Assembly: GCA_963676385.2 (NCBI GenBank)
Contig: CAXXMM010000009.1
Coordinates: forward strand, 70,181 to 134,180
Direction of reading: 5' to 3'
Origin: UBA1422 sp963676385
GTDB taxonomy: Bacteria; Bacillota; Clostridia; Peptostreptococcales; Anaerovoracaceae
DNA length: 64,000 nt
Shown here: piece after piece, positions 18,122-27,644 of the stretch
How the letters are laid out: each line of letters begins with the position of its first letter
How positions within the stretch are numbered: the stretch's first letter is position 1
Notes under the pieces: model-generated
Databases searched by the model: none
Told to the model about the DNA's origin: nothing
Seen by the model: the letters and a program-made list of their open reading frames with translations, nothing else
Made by a program: the position numbers and the translations under genes

Positions 18122-18757
18122 CTATTTGCCTTTTTTGCCAAAACTGATTTTGGGTTCCGTTCCCAGTCGGAGTCGAATCAGATTTTGACGGTGAGTGTAA
18201 ACCACAAGAGCCGTCAAAAATGTTGCGCCCAACATAAAATTATATTCATAAAAAACGCAAAGTATCGGCAGTGCAACCGCACCTAAAACGGAGCCCACAG
18301 ACATCCTTCTTGATACGGCAACTCCAATCACTACAATGCCTAAGCACATCAGGGCAACCTGCCAATTCACGGCAAGCACAGCGCCAAAGGCTGTTGCCAC
18401 GCCCTTACCACCATGAAATTTGAAAAAGACCGGCCAAATATGCCCACAAACCACGCCTGCTGCACAAAGATACATGGTTTGATGCATGATAAAATCACCT
18501 GCAAAGGCACTAACGTAAGCGCCAAGGTAAACGGCCAGCAAACCCTTTCCAATATCTACAATCAACGTAACGACTGCTGCCCCAGGTCCCATTACCCGAA
18601 GGGTATTGGTGGTTCCCGCATTTCCGCTCCCCTCATTTTTTATATCGATTCCCTTTACTTTGGCAAGGATAATCGACGGCGAGATGCTTCCAATCAAGTA
18701 CGCAACCACCGCCATTCCTAGGGATGTTGCCATTAATGCTAACATTTCAGGTGTCAT
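18122..18757 (-). CDS. plsY: Acyl-phosphate:glycerol-3-phosphate acyltransferase PlsY
   Basis: PlsY (211 aa) is the membrane acyltransferase making lysophosphatidic acid from acyl-phosphate (from PlsX) and G3P (from GpsA). Motifs: AYLIGSISPSIILAK, the GSGNAGTTNTLRVMG loop, and FFKFHGGKGVATAFG. About five to six membrane segments. The start overlaps the der stop as ATGA, with AGGAGAAAAAGTAGA upstream; the longer upstream frame is a shadow of der. Confidence 0.96.
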   Translation of the reverse strand: MTPEMLALMATSLGMAVVAYLIGSISPSIILAKVKGIDIKNEGSGNAGTTNTLRVMGPGAAVVTLIVDIGKGLLAVYLGAYVSAFAGDFIMHQTMYLCAAGVVCGHIWPVFFKFHGGKGVATAFGAVLAVNWQVALMCLGIVVIGVAVSRRMSVGSVLGAVALPILCVFYEYNFMLGATFLTALVVYTHRQNLIRLRLGTEPKISFGKKGK

Positions 18758-20076
18758 TCTACTTTTTCTCCTTTCGCTCGAAACACAAATTTTATTGAAG
18801 TGCCCATAAAACCATAACAATCTCTGATGCGGTTTTCCAGATATCTGGCATATGAAAAATGCATTAACTCTCTGGAATTTATTTGGAAGGAGAACAAGGG
18901 CGGTTTCACTCCAACCTGAGTTGCATAGTATATTTTAAGCCTTTTCCCTTTGTCTGAGGGAGGTGGTTTCAGCATGGTCGCATCTGCAACCAAACTGTTC
19001 AGTTGTCCGGTGGATATCCGCAAAGCTCGGTTCTCAGATACTGTCTTTACCAAATCCAACACTTTTTCCACCCGCTGATGTTCTGTGACTGAAATAAACA
19101 AGGATGGCGCATATGACATAAAGCTCAACTCTCGATCCATCACTTTTTGAAAGTCTCTCATTGTATTGGTTTCTTTTTCAATTAAGTCCCATTTGTTTAC
19201 CACCACAATAATTCCTTTGCCCGCCTCATGGGCAACACCTGCAATTTTTTTATCCTGTTCAGTAATGCCCTCCTGGGCATCCACCATCAGCAAACAAACA
19301 TCGCATCGTTCAATGGCGGCAATAGCCCGAATAACACTATATTTCTCAATATCCCCATACACTTTGCTTTTTCTACGAATGCCCGCAGTATCAATCAACA
19401 AAAATTTATCCTCCTCCTTTTCAAAGGGAGTATCGATGGAATCCCTGGTTGTGCCGGCAATATCTGATACAATAACTCTGTTTTCTCCCAAGATTTCATT
19501 AACAAGTGAAGATTTCCCCACATTCGGCTTTCCTATGACTGCAATCTTAATTTGGTCTTCTTCTTCCCCTCCAAGATTTTGGGGGAATTTTTCTACCACT
19601 TCATCCAAAACATCTCCAATGCCCAATAGATTGGTGGACGAAATGGCATAAGGTTCACCCAATCCCAATTCGTAAAAATCATAAAAATCATCAGGAAGCT
19701 TTGCTGTGTCCACTTTATTGACCACCAAAACTACTTTTTTGCCGGTATGCCTCAACATCTGGGCCACGTCACGGTCTGAAGGTGTAATACCATCCCGACC
19801 GTCCACCATAAACATTATGACATCTGCCAAATCCATGGCAATCTCTGCTTGAGCCCTCATTTGGGCAGGAATAATTTCCACGCTATTGGGTTCGATGCCG
19901 CCCGTGTCAATTAGCCCAAAATGAATGCTTCGCCATTCGGCCTCTGCATAAATCCTGTCACGGGTCACGCCGGGGGTGTCTTCTACGATAGATACCCTTC
20001 GCCCAACAACCATATTAAAAAATGTTGATTTGCCAACATTAGGTCTTCCAACCACGGCAACCAGTGGTTTACTCAT
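18754..20076 (-). CDS. der: Ribosome assembly GTPase Der (EngA)
   Basis: Der (440 aa) has two tandem Era-like GTPase domains and a KH-like C-terminal domain; it acts in 50S assembly. First G domain: GRPNVGKSTFFN, DTGG, NKVD. Second: GKPNVGKSSLVN, DTAG, NKWD. C-terminal KPPLFSFQINSRELMHFSYA is typical. I chose the ATG at 20076 (AGGAGG, 8-base spacing) over TTG at 20079. It overlaps the ftsY end by 8 bp. Confidence 0.97.
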   Translation of the reverse strand: MSKPLVAVVGRPNVGKSTFFNMVVGRRVSIVEDTPGVTRDRIYAEAEWRSIHFGLIDTGGIEPNSVEIIPAQMRAQAEIAMDLADVIMFMVDGRDGITPSDRDVAQMLRHTGKKVVLVVNKVDTAKLPDDFYDFYELGLGEPYAISSTNLLGIGDVLDEVVEKFPQNLGGEEEDQIKIAVIGKPNVGKSSLVNEILGENRVIVSDIAGTTRDSIDTPFEKEEDKFLLIDTAGIRRKSKVYGDIEKYSVIRAIAAIERCDVCLLMVDAQEGITEQDKKIAGVAHEAGKGIIVVVNKWDLIEKETNTMRDFQKVMDRELSFMSYAPSLFISVTEHQRVEKVLDLVKTVSENRALRISTGQLNSLVADATMLKPPPSDKGKRLKIYYATQVGVKPPLFSFQINSRELMHFSYARYLENRIRDCYGFMGTSIKFVFRAKGEKVE

Positions 20077-20968
20077 CAAAAATTCCTCCTATGTATTCCA
20101 CCGGGTCAAACGCCACCAAATCCTCCAGTTTTTCGCCGATGCCTACATATTTAATAGGCAAATTCAACTCGTCTGCAATGGTTATGGCAATGCCGCCTTT
20201 CGCGGTTCCGTCCAGTTTTGTCAAAACAATGCCTGACAAATCAGTAATTTCCCCAAACTCTTTTGCTTGAGAAACAGCGTTTTTGCCTGTATTGGCGTCC
20301 AACACCAAAAGGGTTTCCTTGGTGGCTTCCGGGTATTCCCGGCCAATCACCTTGTTCATTTTTTCCAATTCAGCCATCAAGTTCTTTTTCGTATGTAACC
20401 GACCAGCGGTATCGCAAATCAGCACATCCATATTCTTTGCCTTGGCAGAACCTATGGCATCAAAAATGACTGCAGAAGGATCCGACCCTTCTTTGTGGCG
20501 GATGACATTAACTCCCACCCGGTTTCCCCATATTTCCAACTGTTCCCCTGCTGCTGCACGGAAAGTATCTGCTGCGGCAATAAGCACGGTCTTTCCTTGA
20601 TTTCGATACATTTGAGCCATCTTTCCTATGGTTGTGGTTTTGCCGCTACCGTTGGTGCCAATAATGAGGATTATCAGAGGATAAACATCGGGAATTTGCT
20701 GCCTATCACCTTTATCAATCAGTTTGATCATAGAAGTTTTGAGTCGTTTGCGCACCCCTTCCCCGTTGGTGATTTGTCCCACTTTTACATCGTTTCGCAA
20801 ACCTGTCATGATTTTTTCAGTGGTGTCCATTCCAATATCCGATGTAATCAGTATTTCTTCAAGTTCCTCCAGCAGATCTTCATCCACACTGGATCGAACC
20901 ATCAGAACATCTCCAATTCGTTCTGACATTCTGCCAAAGATATTCTTTTTTTCTTTAAATAAAGACAT
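20069..20968 (-). CDS. ftsY: Signal recognition particle receptor FtsY
   Basis: FtsY (299 aa, short form without a long acidic A domain) docks SRP-ribosome complexes at the membrane. It has an N-domain four-helix part and the SRP-GTPase G domain: GTNGSGKTTTIGK, AADTFRAAAGEQL, CDTAGRLHTKKNL, TKLDGTAKGG. It follows smc by 15 bp (rnc-smc-ftsY order is typical for Bacillota). Confidence 0.97.
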   Translation of the reverse strand: MSLFKEKKNIFGRMSERIGDVLMVRSSVDEDLLEELEEILITSDIGMDTTEKIMTGLRNDVKVGQITNGEGVRKRLKTSMIKLIDKGDRQQIPDVYPLIILIIGTNGSGKTTTIGKMAQMYRNQGKTVLIAAADTFRAAAGEQLEIWGNRVGVNVIRHKEGSDPSAVIFDAIGSAKAKNMDVLICDTAGRLHTKKNLMAELEKMNKVIGREYPEATKETLLVLDANTGKNAVSQAKEFGEITDLSGIVLTKLDGTAKGGIAITIADELNLPIKYVGIGEKLEDLVAFDPVEYIGGIFDE

Positions 20969-20983
20969 CTGTTTTCCTTTCGT

Positions 20984-23900
20984 TTATGCCAGTTCTCCCG
21001 GAGGAAAAGGATCTTCTCCCAGTTTGAGAGAGTATATTTTTGAAACCCCTCGTTCAGGCATGGTAACGCCATACATGGCATTGGCATGTTCCATTGTAGC
21101 TTTTTGGTGGGTTATCAGCGTAAATTGTATGTCGTCAAATTTCTTTAGATACTTGGCAAAAATATCTATATTGGTGTCATCCAATGCTGCCTCCACCTCG
21201 TCTAAAATACAACACGGGGTAGGTTTGGTCTTAAGAACTGCAAACATCAGGGCAATGGCTGTCATGGTCTTTTCTCCACCAGACAGTAAGTTAATGCTCC
21301 TCAGTTGTTTTCCCGGCGGCTGAGCCGTAATCTGAATCTCCGCATCCAAAGGATTCGCCTCATCGCTTAGGGTGATGGTTGCTTTCCCTCCTCCAAAAAA
21401 TTCGATGAATACATCTTCAAAGTTTGCCACAATTTGATCGAAACTTTCTTTGAAACGATTACGAATAATCTTATCCATATCTTCGATAATTTTGCGAAGT
21501 TGGGTGATACTCGCTTCTATATCTCCTCTTTGAGAGGAAAGGAAGGTATACCGCTCGCTAACCACCTTATATTCTTTAATTGATCCAACATTTACCTCTC
21601 CCAATTCTTTTAGCCTGTTTTTGATTTCTCTGTTTTCTCGGATAGCGGCATTCATGGAGAACTCAGTCTTACGAAAATCCATGGCATGTATATACGAAAG
21701 CTCAAATTCTTCCCATAGTTTTTCTTTGAAGTTCTCCAATTGAGTCTCCTGCTTGGCCATTTTTATTTCCAGTTCATATTTCTGACTCTGAAGAGCTGTT
21801 ATGGTTTCATCAAGACGATCCCGTACTCCATATAATCGATTCAGGTGATTTCCCACTTCGCTGCGTTCCGATGTCATCTCCTTGAGTTTGTCCTGCATGA
21901 CTTCTTTGGCCAATTCCTTTTCTTTAACCAAATCCTCATTGCCATTAAAATGATTTAGTATGTCATTTCGCTCTTCTGTCAATCCAACCAATTCCTGCTC
22001 TTTTGACCGTTTTTCACTTTGAAGCTCTGCAATTGTCTGGTTGATGCGGTCTACAATTTCATCAATTTTAATTTTTTCATTTTCACAGGCATTCACAGCA
22101 ATTCTGGCTTTGGTGATTGCTTCGCTGGCATCTGATAGCGCCCCTTTTTCATTTTCAAGCCCGCTGGTTTTCGCCTCGATTGCGGCTTCCGTTTCACCAA
22201 TGTTGAGCTGTATTTTTTCCACTTCTTCATTAAGGTGCAAAATGTTTTGCTGGGCACCGTCCATTTCCCTCTGGATATTTTCCAGTTCACGCTGCCACTT
22301 TTGCGAGGCATTCTGAAAATCCCCCAATGAAGTTTCCATTATTTTCACTTCATTTTCAGTGGAAAACAACTGGTGTTCCGTTGCTCGGAAGGCTTCCTCC
22401 ATGGTTTTCAAAGAGCGTTGATTCTCTTCAATAAATGAAATAAGATCTTGGCGTTTTTGGCTTGCTCCTTCAATTTCAGTCATTATTTTGTTTAATGATG
22501 CCTCCAGCTTTCCAATCTCCGCCCGTCGTTCCAATAAGTTGGCCGTGTTATTTTTATACTTTCCACCGGTAATTGCACCGTTGGCATTAATAATCTCTCC
22601 TTCCAATGTAACAAACCGCAAATTTCCATCAATCTTTTTGGATAAGCTTATGGCGTGATTCATGGTGTCCATGATAACCACACGTCCCAACAGATATTGC
22701 ATTACATTGGTATATTTTTCATCATACGAAATACATTTTGATGCAATTCCCTTATATCCGGGTTCTTTGGATAGCAACTGTTCTTTTGCCCCGTATGAAG
22801 CCTTTACTGATTCCACCGGAAGAAAAGTCAGCCGGCCGGCACGGCTGTTTTTTAGTTCAAGAATCGCTTCCTTTGCTGTATGGTCACCATCGCAAATGAT
22901 ATGTTGCAAGGAACCGCCTAAGGCGGTTTCTAAGGCAATTTCATACCCTGAAGGTACCGTAATCAATTCAGCAACAACGCCATGAATTCCCGGAATACCG
23001 GAACGCATAATATGCTTCACTGCACCGTTATAGCCTTCGTAATTGCTTTCCATCTCTTCAATGGTCTTTTTACGGGTGGCAATCTGACTTTTTGTTATGT
23101 TCAGTTCTTCCAACTTTCTTGACGTTTCCCGTTCTTCTCCCTGTGCCTGAGAAAACTGTTTTCTGCAAATTTCAATTTCCTCACTTAACTTTTGTCCCCC
23201 CTTTTCCAGTTGTTTCAAGGTTTGTCTGGCCAATTCCAATGCAGCCATGGTGTTTTGATTTCCCCGCTCTCCACCATCTTTTTCAGAAAGAACCTGTTGT
23301 TTCCTGTTGGCTAACGTATCTTTCAGATTCGCTAAGCTATCCCGTTGTGCTTTTTGGGAGCTCATTTCATTATGATAATCAAACATCATATTTTTTAATT
23401 GGTCAATTTCGGCAGTCTGTTCTGCTAAATCACCACTTGATACCTGAAAAGCCCGAATTTTTCCTTCCAACTCCTCAATCAGCCCGGAAAGCAATTGATC
23501 TGTCTTCTGTTTACTCTCAATCTGCCCATCGGCATTGTTTTGCTCCCGTTCCAGTTTGTTCTCAAGGGATGCTATTTCAGTCAACAGTCTCTGATGATCC
23601 TTTTCTATGGCGGCCAACCGCTCTGATCCCACTTCACTTTTGTTCACTAAGGAATTAATCTCTTCAATGCTGTCCATCAAAGCCTCTCTGGTTTCGTTGC
23701 TCAACGCATCCAAGTCTTCACTGCGAAGCCGCAATGCTTCCAATTCCTTATAGAGCAACGTCTTATCGTTGCCCATTTCATCCAGTTTTGTCTGTAGGGA
23801 AGTCACATCTTCTCTATATTCTACTGCCTTTTGTTCAATGGTCTCGATACTCTTCAGGGTAATATTGATTTCCAGTTCCTTGTATTTGTCTCGAAGGGCA

Positions 23901-24547
23901 AGGTACTCTGTTGCCTTTTCGCTGTCTTCCTTCAGACCGTCAATTCGCCCTTCAATTTCCCCGATAATGTCGGCAACCCGTTCCATATTGATAGAGGAAG
24001 AAGTCAACTTCTTTTCCGCATCTTCCTTTTTCTTCCGATAGCTGACAATGCCAGCTGATTCCTCAAAGATTTCTTTGATGCTATCAGATTTATTGCTTAT
24101 AATATCTCCGATATGCCCTTGCCCAATCAGCGAATATCCTTCCACCCCGATGCCCGTATCCAAAAGAAGTTCTGTGATGTCTCTCAGTCGGCACGAATTG
24201 TTGTTAATGGCATATTCGCTTTCCCCGGAACGAAAAAGTCTTCTCGTAATAGCCACTTCACTATAATCAATAGGCAGGATTCCGGTACTGTTATCAATCA
24301 CCAAAGTGACCTCTGCCATGCCCCGGGATTTTCGGCTGGTCGTTCCGGCAAAAATAACATCTTCCATTTTGTCGCAGCGAAGCATCTTGGAGCTTTGTTC
24401 TCCCAAAACCCAACGAATGGCATCAGAAATATTGCTTTTGCCACTGCCATTTGGCCCTACCACACAAGTAATCCCCTTGTCAAATTCGACCACCACCGGC
24501 TCAACAAAGGATTTAAATCCATGCATTTCTATTCTTTTGAAGTACAT
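20984..24547 (-). CDS. smc: Chromosome segregation protein SMC
   Basis: SMC (1187 aa, usual length) is the condensin ATPase. Walker A GPNGSGKS lies at 31-38 in the N-terminal head, followed by a long coiled coil with a hinge near 510-640 (GIHGVVAELI...GGSLQHI), a second coiled coil, then the C-terminal head with LSGGEK near 1088 and Walker B CCILDEVEAALDD near 1112. The reading frame is intact over 3.5 kb. The start overlaps rnc by 19 bp, so translation is probably coupled. Confidence 0.98.
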   Translation of the reverse strand: MYFKRIEMHGFKSFVEPVVVEFDKGITCVVGPNGSGKSNISDAIRWVLGEQSSKMLRCDKMEDVIFAGTTSRKSRGMAEVTLVIDNSTGILPIDYSEVAITRRLFRSGESEYAINNNSCRLRDITELLLDTGIGVEGYSLIGQGHIGDIISNKSDSIKEIFEESAGIVSYRKKKEDAEKKLTSSSINMERVADIIGEIEGRIDGLKEDSEKATEYLALRDKYKELEINITLKSIETIEQKAVEYREDVTSLQTKLDEMGNDKTLLYKELEALRLRSEDLDALSNETREALMDSIEEINSLVNKSEVGSERLAAIEKDHQRLLTEIASLENKLEREQNNADGQIESKQKTDQLLSGLIEELEGKIRAFQVSSGDLAEQTAEIDQLKNMMFDYHNEMSSQKAQRDSLANLKDTLANRKQQVLSEKDGGERGNQNTMAALELARQTLKQLEKGGQKLSEEIEICRKQFSQAQGEERETSRKLEELNITKSQIATRKKTIEEMESNYEGYNGAVKHIMRSGIPGIHGVVAELITVPSGYEIALETALGGSLQHIICDGDHTAKEAILELKNSRAGRLTFLPVESVKASYGAKEQLLSKEPGYKGIASKCISYDEKYTNVMQYLLGRVVIMDTMNHAISLSKKIDGNLRFVTLEGEIINANGAITGGKYKNNTANLLERRAEIGKLEASLNKIMTEIEGASQKRQDLISFIEENQRSLKTMEEAFRATEHQLFSTENEVKIMETSLGDFQNASQKWQRELENIQREMDGAQQNILHLNEEVEKIQLNIGETEAAIEAKTSGLENEKGALSDASEAITKARIAVNACENEKIKIDEIVDRINQTIAELQSEKRSKEQELVGLTEERNDILNHFNGNEDLVKEKELAKEVMQDKLKEMTSERSEVGNHLNRLYGVRDRLDETITALQSQKYELEIKMAKQETQLENFKEKLWEEFELSYIHAMDFRKTEFSMNAAIRENREIKNRLKELGEVNVGSIKEYKVVSERYTFLSSQRGDIEASITQLRKIIEDMDKIIRNRFKESFDQIVANFEDVFIEFFGGGKATITLSDEANPLDAEIQITAQPPGKQLRSINLLSGGEKTMTAIALMFAVLKTKPTPCCILDEVEAALDDTNIDIFAKYLKKFDDIQFTLITHQKATMEHANAMYGVTMPERGVSKIYSLKLGEDPFPPGELA

Positions 24548-25242
24548 ACTTTGTGCTCTCCTCGTTTCAAAATAGCCTGCTTCGCAGCATTCTGCTCCGC
24601 TTCTTTTTTGCTTTTCCCAGATCCCTCTCCCATGACTGTTGCATTGACCAATAGCTGAACATGAAAGATTTTGGCATGGTCAGGGCCTTCACTTCCTGCA
24701 GAAACATAAGAGATATTGTCTCCCGCACGGCGAAGTTGTATCAACTCTTGGAATTCCGACTTATAATCGCTGTGAAGTTTTCCTTCCATGGCATCATGAA
24801 TCGTGTTTTCAAAAATCATAAGAATCATGTCTTTTACAGGCTCAAACCCACCATCTAAATATACCGCTCCAATAATGGCTTCCGTCGCATCTGCCAAAAT
24901 GGAATCACGTTGCCTGCCACCACTTTGGTCTTCTCCATGCCCGAGGCACAACACCTCACCAACACCCAGTTGTCTGGCAACTCGGGCCAAAGCATTTTCA
25001 CAAACAATAAGCGCCCTTAATTTAGAAAGTTTTCCTTCTTCTCCATGGGGAATTCTACGGTACAGTGCTTCTCCTATCACTGCATCCAGTAGTGCATCTC
25101 CCAAAAACTCCAGGCGCTCATTATCTTCTCCGGCGCTTTGACCTCTCCCCCGAAAATAGGAGCTATGGGTCAAAGATTTCTCCAGCAAAGCTATATCACG
25201 AAACATATATCCGATCTTATTCTGAAATGTTGTCAGGTTCAC
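24529..25242 (-). CDS. rnc: Ribonuclease III
   Basis: RNase III (237 aa) cleaves double-stranded RNA in rRNA and mRNA processing. The signature NERLEFLGDALLDAVIG carries the catalytic Glu/Asp residues, with a second acidic site in DATEAIIGAVYLD. A C-terminal dsRNA-binding domain (DYKSEFQELIQ..., GKSKKEAEQNAAKQAI) follows. The start lies inside the end of plsX (26-bp overlap). acpP, often between plsX and rnc, is absent here. Confidence 0.97.
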   Translation of the reverse strand: MNLTTFQNKIGYMFRDIALLEKSLTHSSYFRGRGQSAGEDNERLEFLGDALLDAVIGEALYRRIPHGEEGKLSKLRALIVCENALARVARQLGVGEVLCLGHGEDQSGGRQRDSILADATEAIIGAVYLDGGFEPVKDMILMIFENTIHDAMEGKLHSDYKSEFQELIQLRRAGDNISYVSAGSEGPDHAKIFHVQLLVNATVMGEGSGKSKKEAEQNAAKQAILKRGEHKVCTSKE

Positions 25243-26252
25243 TAATGATGATCTCCTCTATCTCCAATACTGAGTTTTGAATAATTTCTACCACATCCTC
25301 ATTGGCGAATGGGATTCCTTTGAGGATAGTGTTTTTCACCCCGGTGGCATTGGACGATCCGTGCATTTTTACAACTGCACCTTTTACGCCCAAAATCGGT
25401 GCCCCACCGTATTCCGAATAGTCAAATTCAGCTCTCATGGCCTTCAATTTATCCACTAAGAATACCACACCAATTTTTGCTTTGACCCCTTCAGTAAATT
25501 TTTGCTTTAGCATTTGAAATATATTCCAGCCCAATCCTTCGGTAAGTTTCAAAATTACATTCCCAACAAATCCATCACAAACAATTACATCGCAAGCACC
25601 TTTCGGCACATCTCTTGCCTCCACATTGCCTATAAAATTAATCCTGCTTTTGGAAAGCAGTTGGAAAGCAGCTTTCGTCAAAGTGGAACCCTTTGCTTCC
25701 TCATGGCCGATATTAACCAAACCAACTCTTGGATTTGGCATCTTCATGACTTTTTCCATGTAAATTGAACCCATTATGCCAAATTCAAGCAAATTGTCGG
25801 CCTTGCATTCCGCATTGGCCCCGGCATCAATTAATAATGCCGCCTTATGTTTGCCAATAATAGGATAGACGCTTGCAATCGCCGGCCGGTCCAGCCCTTG
25901 AATCCTGCCTAAAATAAACAAGCCCTCCTGCCATCAACGCGCCGGTGCTGCCTGCCGAGATAAACAAGTCACCTCTTCCATCCTTCAGCATATTCAAGCC
26001 CTTTACCAGCGAAGAATCTTTTTTGCTTCGAACCGCACGCACCGGAGCTTCATCGTTTGTGATAATCTCTTCCGCATGAACCACATAAATCTTTTCCGGG
26101 TCGTATTTGTACTTTTTTAGTTCGGCATGAATTAACTCCTCCCGACCCACAATGCAAATTTCATCATCAATTTGTTTGGAGGCCTCCACCGCACCCTTCA
26201 CAATTTCTAAAGGCGCAAAATCTCCGCCCATGCCATCCAGTATGATTCTCAC
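25217..26252 (-). CDS. plsX: Phosphate acyltransferase PlsX (one apparent frameshift)
   Basis: PlsX converts acyl-ACP to acyl-phosphate for PlsY. The N-terminal half (MRIILDGMGGDFAP, GSTGALMAGG) and C-terminal half (LFILGRIQGLDRP, LIDAGANAECKAD, CDGFVGNVILK) lie in two frames. Removing one base from the C3 run at 25923-25925 joins them as ...MAGGLFILGR..., giving 344 aa, which is family length. PlsX is normally required in Bacillota, so an extra base in the sequence is more likely than a dead gene. It follows the GNAT gene by 1 bp. Confidence 0.92.
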
Positions 26253-26253
26253 A

Positions 26254-26724
26254 TTACACCTCCATCAACATCACTTCAGGGTGACAGTCCACACCATATT
26301 GGGGGCATGTCAAACATTCAAAAAAATTTGGTGCCAAATCTTTGGGAATCGTGACAAAACCGGATTTTCGAAAAAAGCCAGGCGCTCTTGCCACTAAATA
26401 TATCCGCTTTCCCTTTCTTTTCCTGACTTCATCCAGCGCCGCATCCAATAATACTTTCCCAATATTGTTTTTGCGATAGGTTTCATTCACTGCAATTCCA
26501 TCAATAATATATTCTCCCTGACGAAGCGCCAGACAAATCGCTCCTGCCAGTGTGTCTTCCCCCTTTGGTGTCACTTTCCAACACTGCACCACATCCGTTG
26601 GGATTACCTCTTCGCTATCCACTTCAAGATAATTATCTTTAAAAAAGCCCATCAATCCCCGATACTCGTTATCTTTGGTGACAGACAGAATCAATCCCAT
26701 CCTTTCCAACAAATCGTTTCTCAT
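26254..26724 (-). CDS. GNAT-family N-acetyltransferase with Cys-rich C-terminus
   Basis: 156 aa with the GNAT acetyl-CoA fold: GIAVNETYRKNNIGKVLLDA (the RxxxIG loop binding the cofactor pyrophosphate) and RAPGFFRKSGF near the end. The C-terminus carries a compact Cys/His set (FECLTCPQYGVDCHPEVM). This resembles some argA-like clostridial GNATs, but the substrate is unknown. The start overlaps the lipid-kinase stop (ATGA) and the gene ends 1 bp from plsX. Confidence 0.75.
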   Translation of the reverse strand: MRNDLLERMGLILSVTKDNEYRGLMGFFKDNYLEVDSEEVIPTDVVQCWKVTPKGEDTLAGAICLALRQGEYIIDGIAVNETYRKNNIGKVLLDAALDEVRKRKGKRIYLVARAPGFFRKSGFVTIPKDLAPNFFECLTCPQYGVDCHPEVMLMEV

Positions 26725-27644
26725 TTGGTTAGTTCCCCCTTGTTCATATCAGCCGTCAGAATGCTTAATCGTTTGTGTAAAATGCTAAAATCCAAAGGCA
26801 GTTTAGCCCCTGTTTCACCATCCACATCAGTAGAGATATCCACCGGAGATTCAATTCGAAGTTCACTTGTTTGAAATGACAAAACATGTTTGTTGTACAA
26901 GTGTTTACCTTGAGCAAATTCAATGATTAACGGCAAAACATTTAAGATTGGGATTTCACGAAACAATATCACATCCATTTTACCATCATTTATTTCCGAT
27001 TCAGGAGAAAGAGTCTTTAACCCCCCCGCAGATTTGCCATTCATGACAACCATGAAGAACATCTCTTCCTCATAGGTTTCTTCCGGGGTGATCAGTTTCA
27101 CCGGCAAAGGTCTTAAGTTCACCATTTGGGATAAACTCATCAGATAGTATGAAGTAATCCCCAAAGCATTTTTCAGGTTTGGGTCTGTTTTCTGGCTGAC
27201 ATCCACAACGTTTCCAAGAGCAGTAACGTTAATAAAGTTTTTCCCATTACAAACCCCTACATCCGCAAAGGTGGTGTGTTTTCCCAAGGCAATATCCAAC
27301 GCACCTGCTGTATCTGTTGGAATCCCAAAATAGTAGGCAAAGTCGTTAGCGGTTCCAACCGGCAAAATTCCCAGTGGCAAATGGATGTCATGCTGTATCA
27401 TTGAATTGACACAAATATTAATGGTTCCATCCCCTCCGGCAACGATAATCCGGCTATACTCTTCCTGATTCATCTCCGTTAAAGCGGTATCAATACACTT
27501 TCCTCTAGCTGCACGAACAGGAATGACCTGATATTTTTTTGTTTGTAGCCGCTCTATCACCATATCCAAATTATTTTTGAACATTCCGTTTCCAGAAAAA
27601 GGATTGTAATATAGCAATATTTTTTTGCGCGGTTTAAGAATCAT
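26721..27644 (-). CDS. Diacylglycerol kinase-family lipid kinase
   Basis: YegS/DagK-type lipid kinase (307 aa). The catalytic-domain motifs are NPFSGNG near the N-terminus, VAGGDGTINICVN (GGDGT nucleotide loop) and LGILPVGTANDFAYYFGI; the beta-sandwich second domain carries the late DG(K/E) segments (DVDGETG). It probably phosphorylates diacylglycerol to recycle it into phospholipid. The start overlaps the folC stop by 4 bp. Exact substrate (DAG or another lipid) not proven. Confidence 0.88.
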   Translation of the reverse strand: MILKPRKKILLYYNPFSGNGMFKNNLDMVIERLQTKKYQVIPVRAARGKCIDTALTEMNQEEYSRIIVAGGDGTINICVNSMIQHDIHLPLGILPVGTANDFAYYFGIPTDTAGALDIALGKHTTFADVGVCNGKNFINVTALGNVVDVSQKTDPNLKNALGITSYYLMSLSQMVNLRPLPVKLITPEETYEEEMFFMVVMNGKSAGGLKTLSPESEINDGKMDVILFREIPILNVLPLIIEFAQGKHLYNKHVLSFQTSELRIESPVDISTDVDGETGAKLPLDFSILHKRLSILTADMNKGELTK

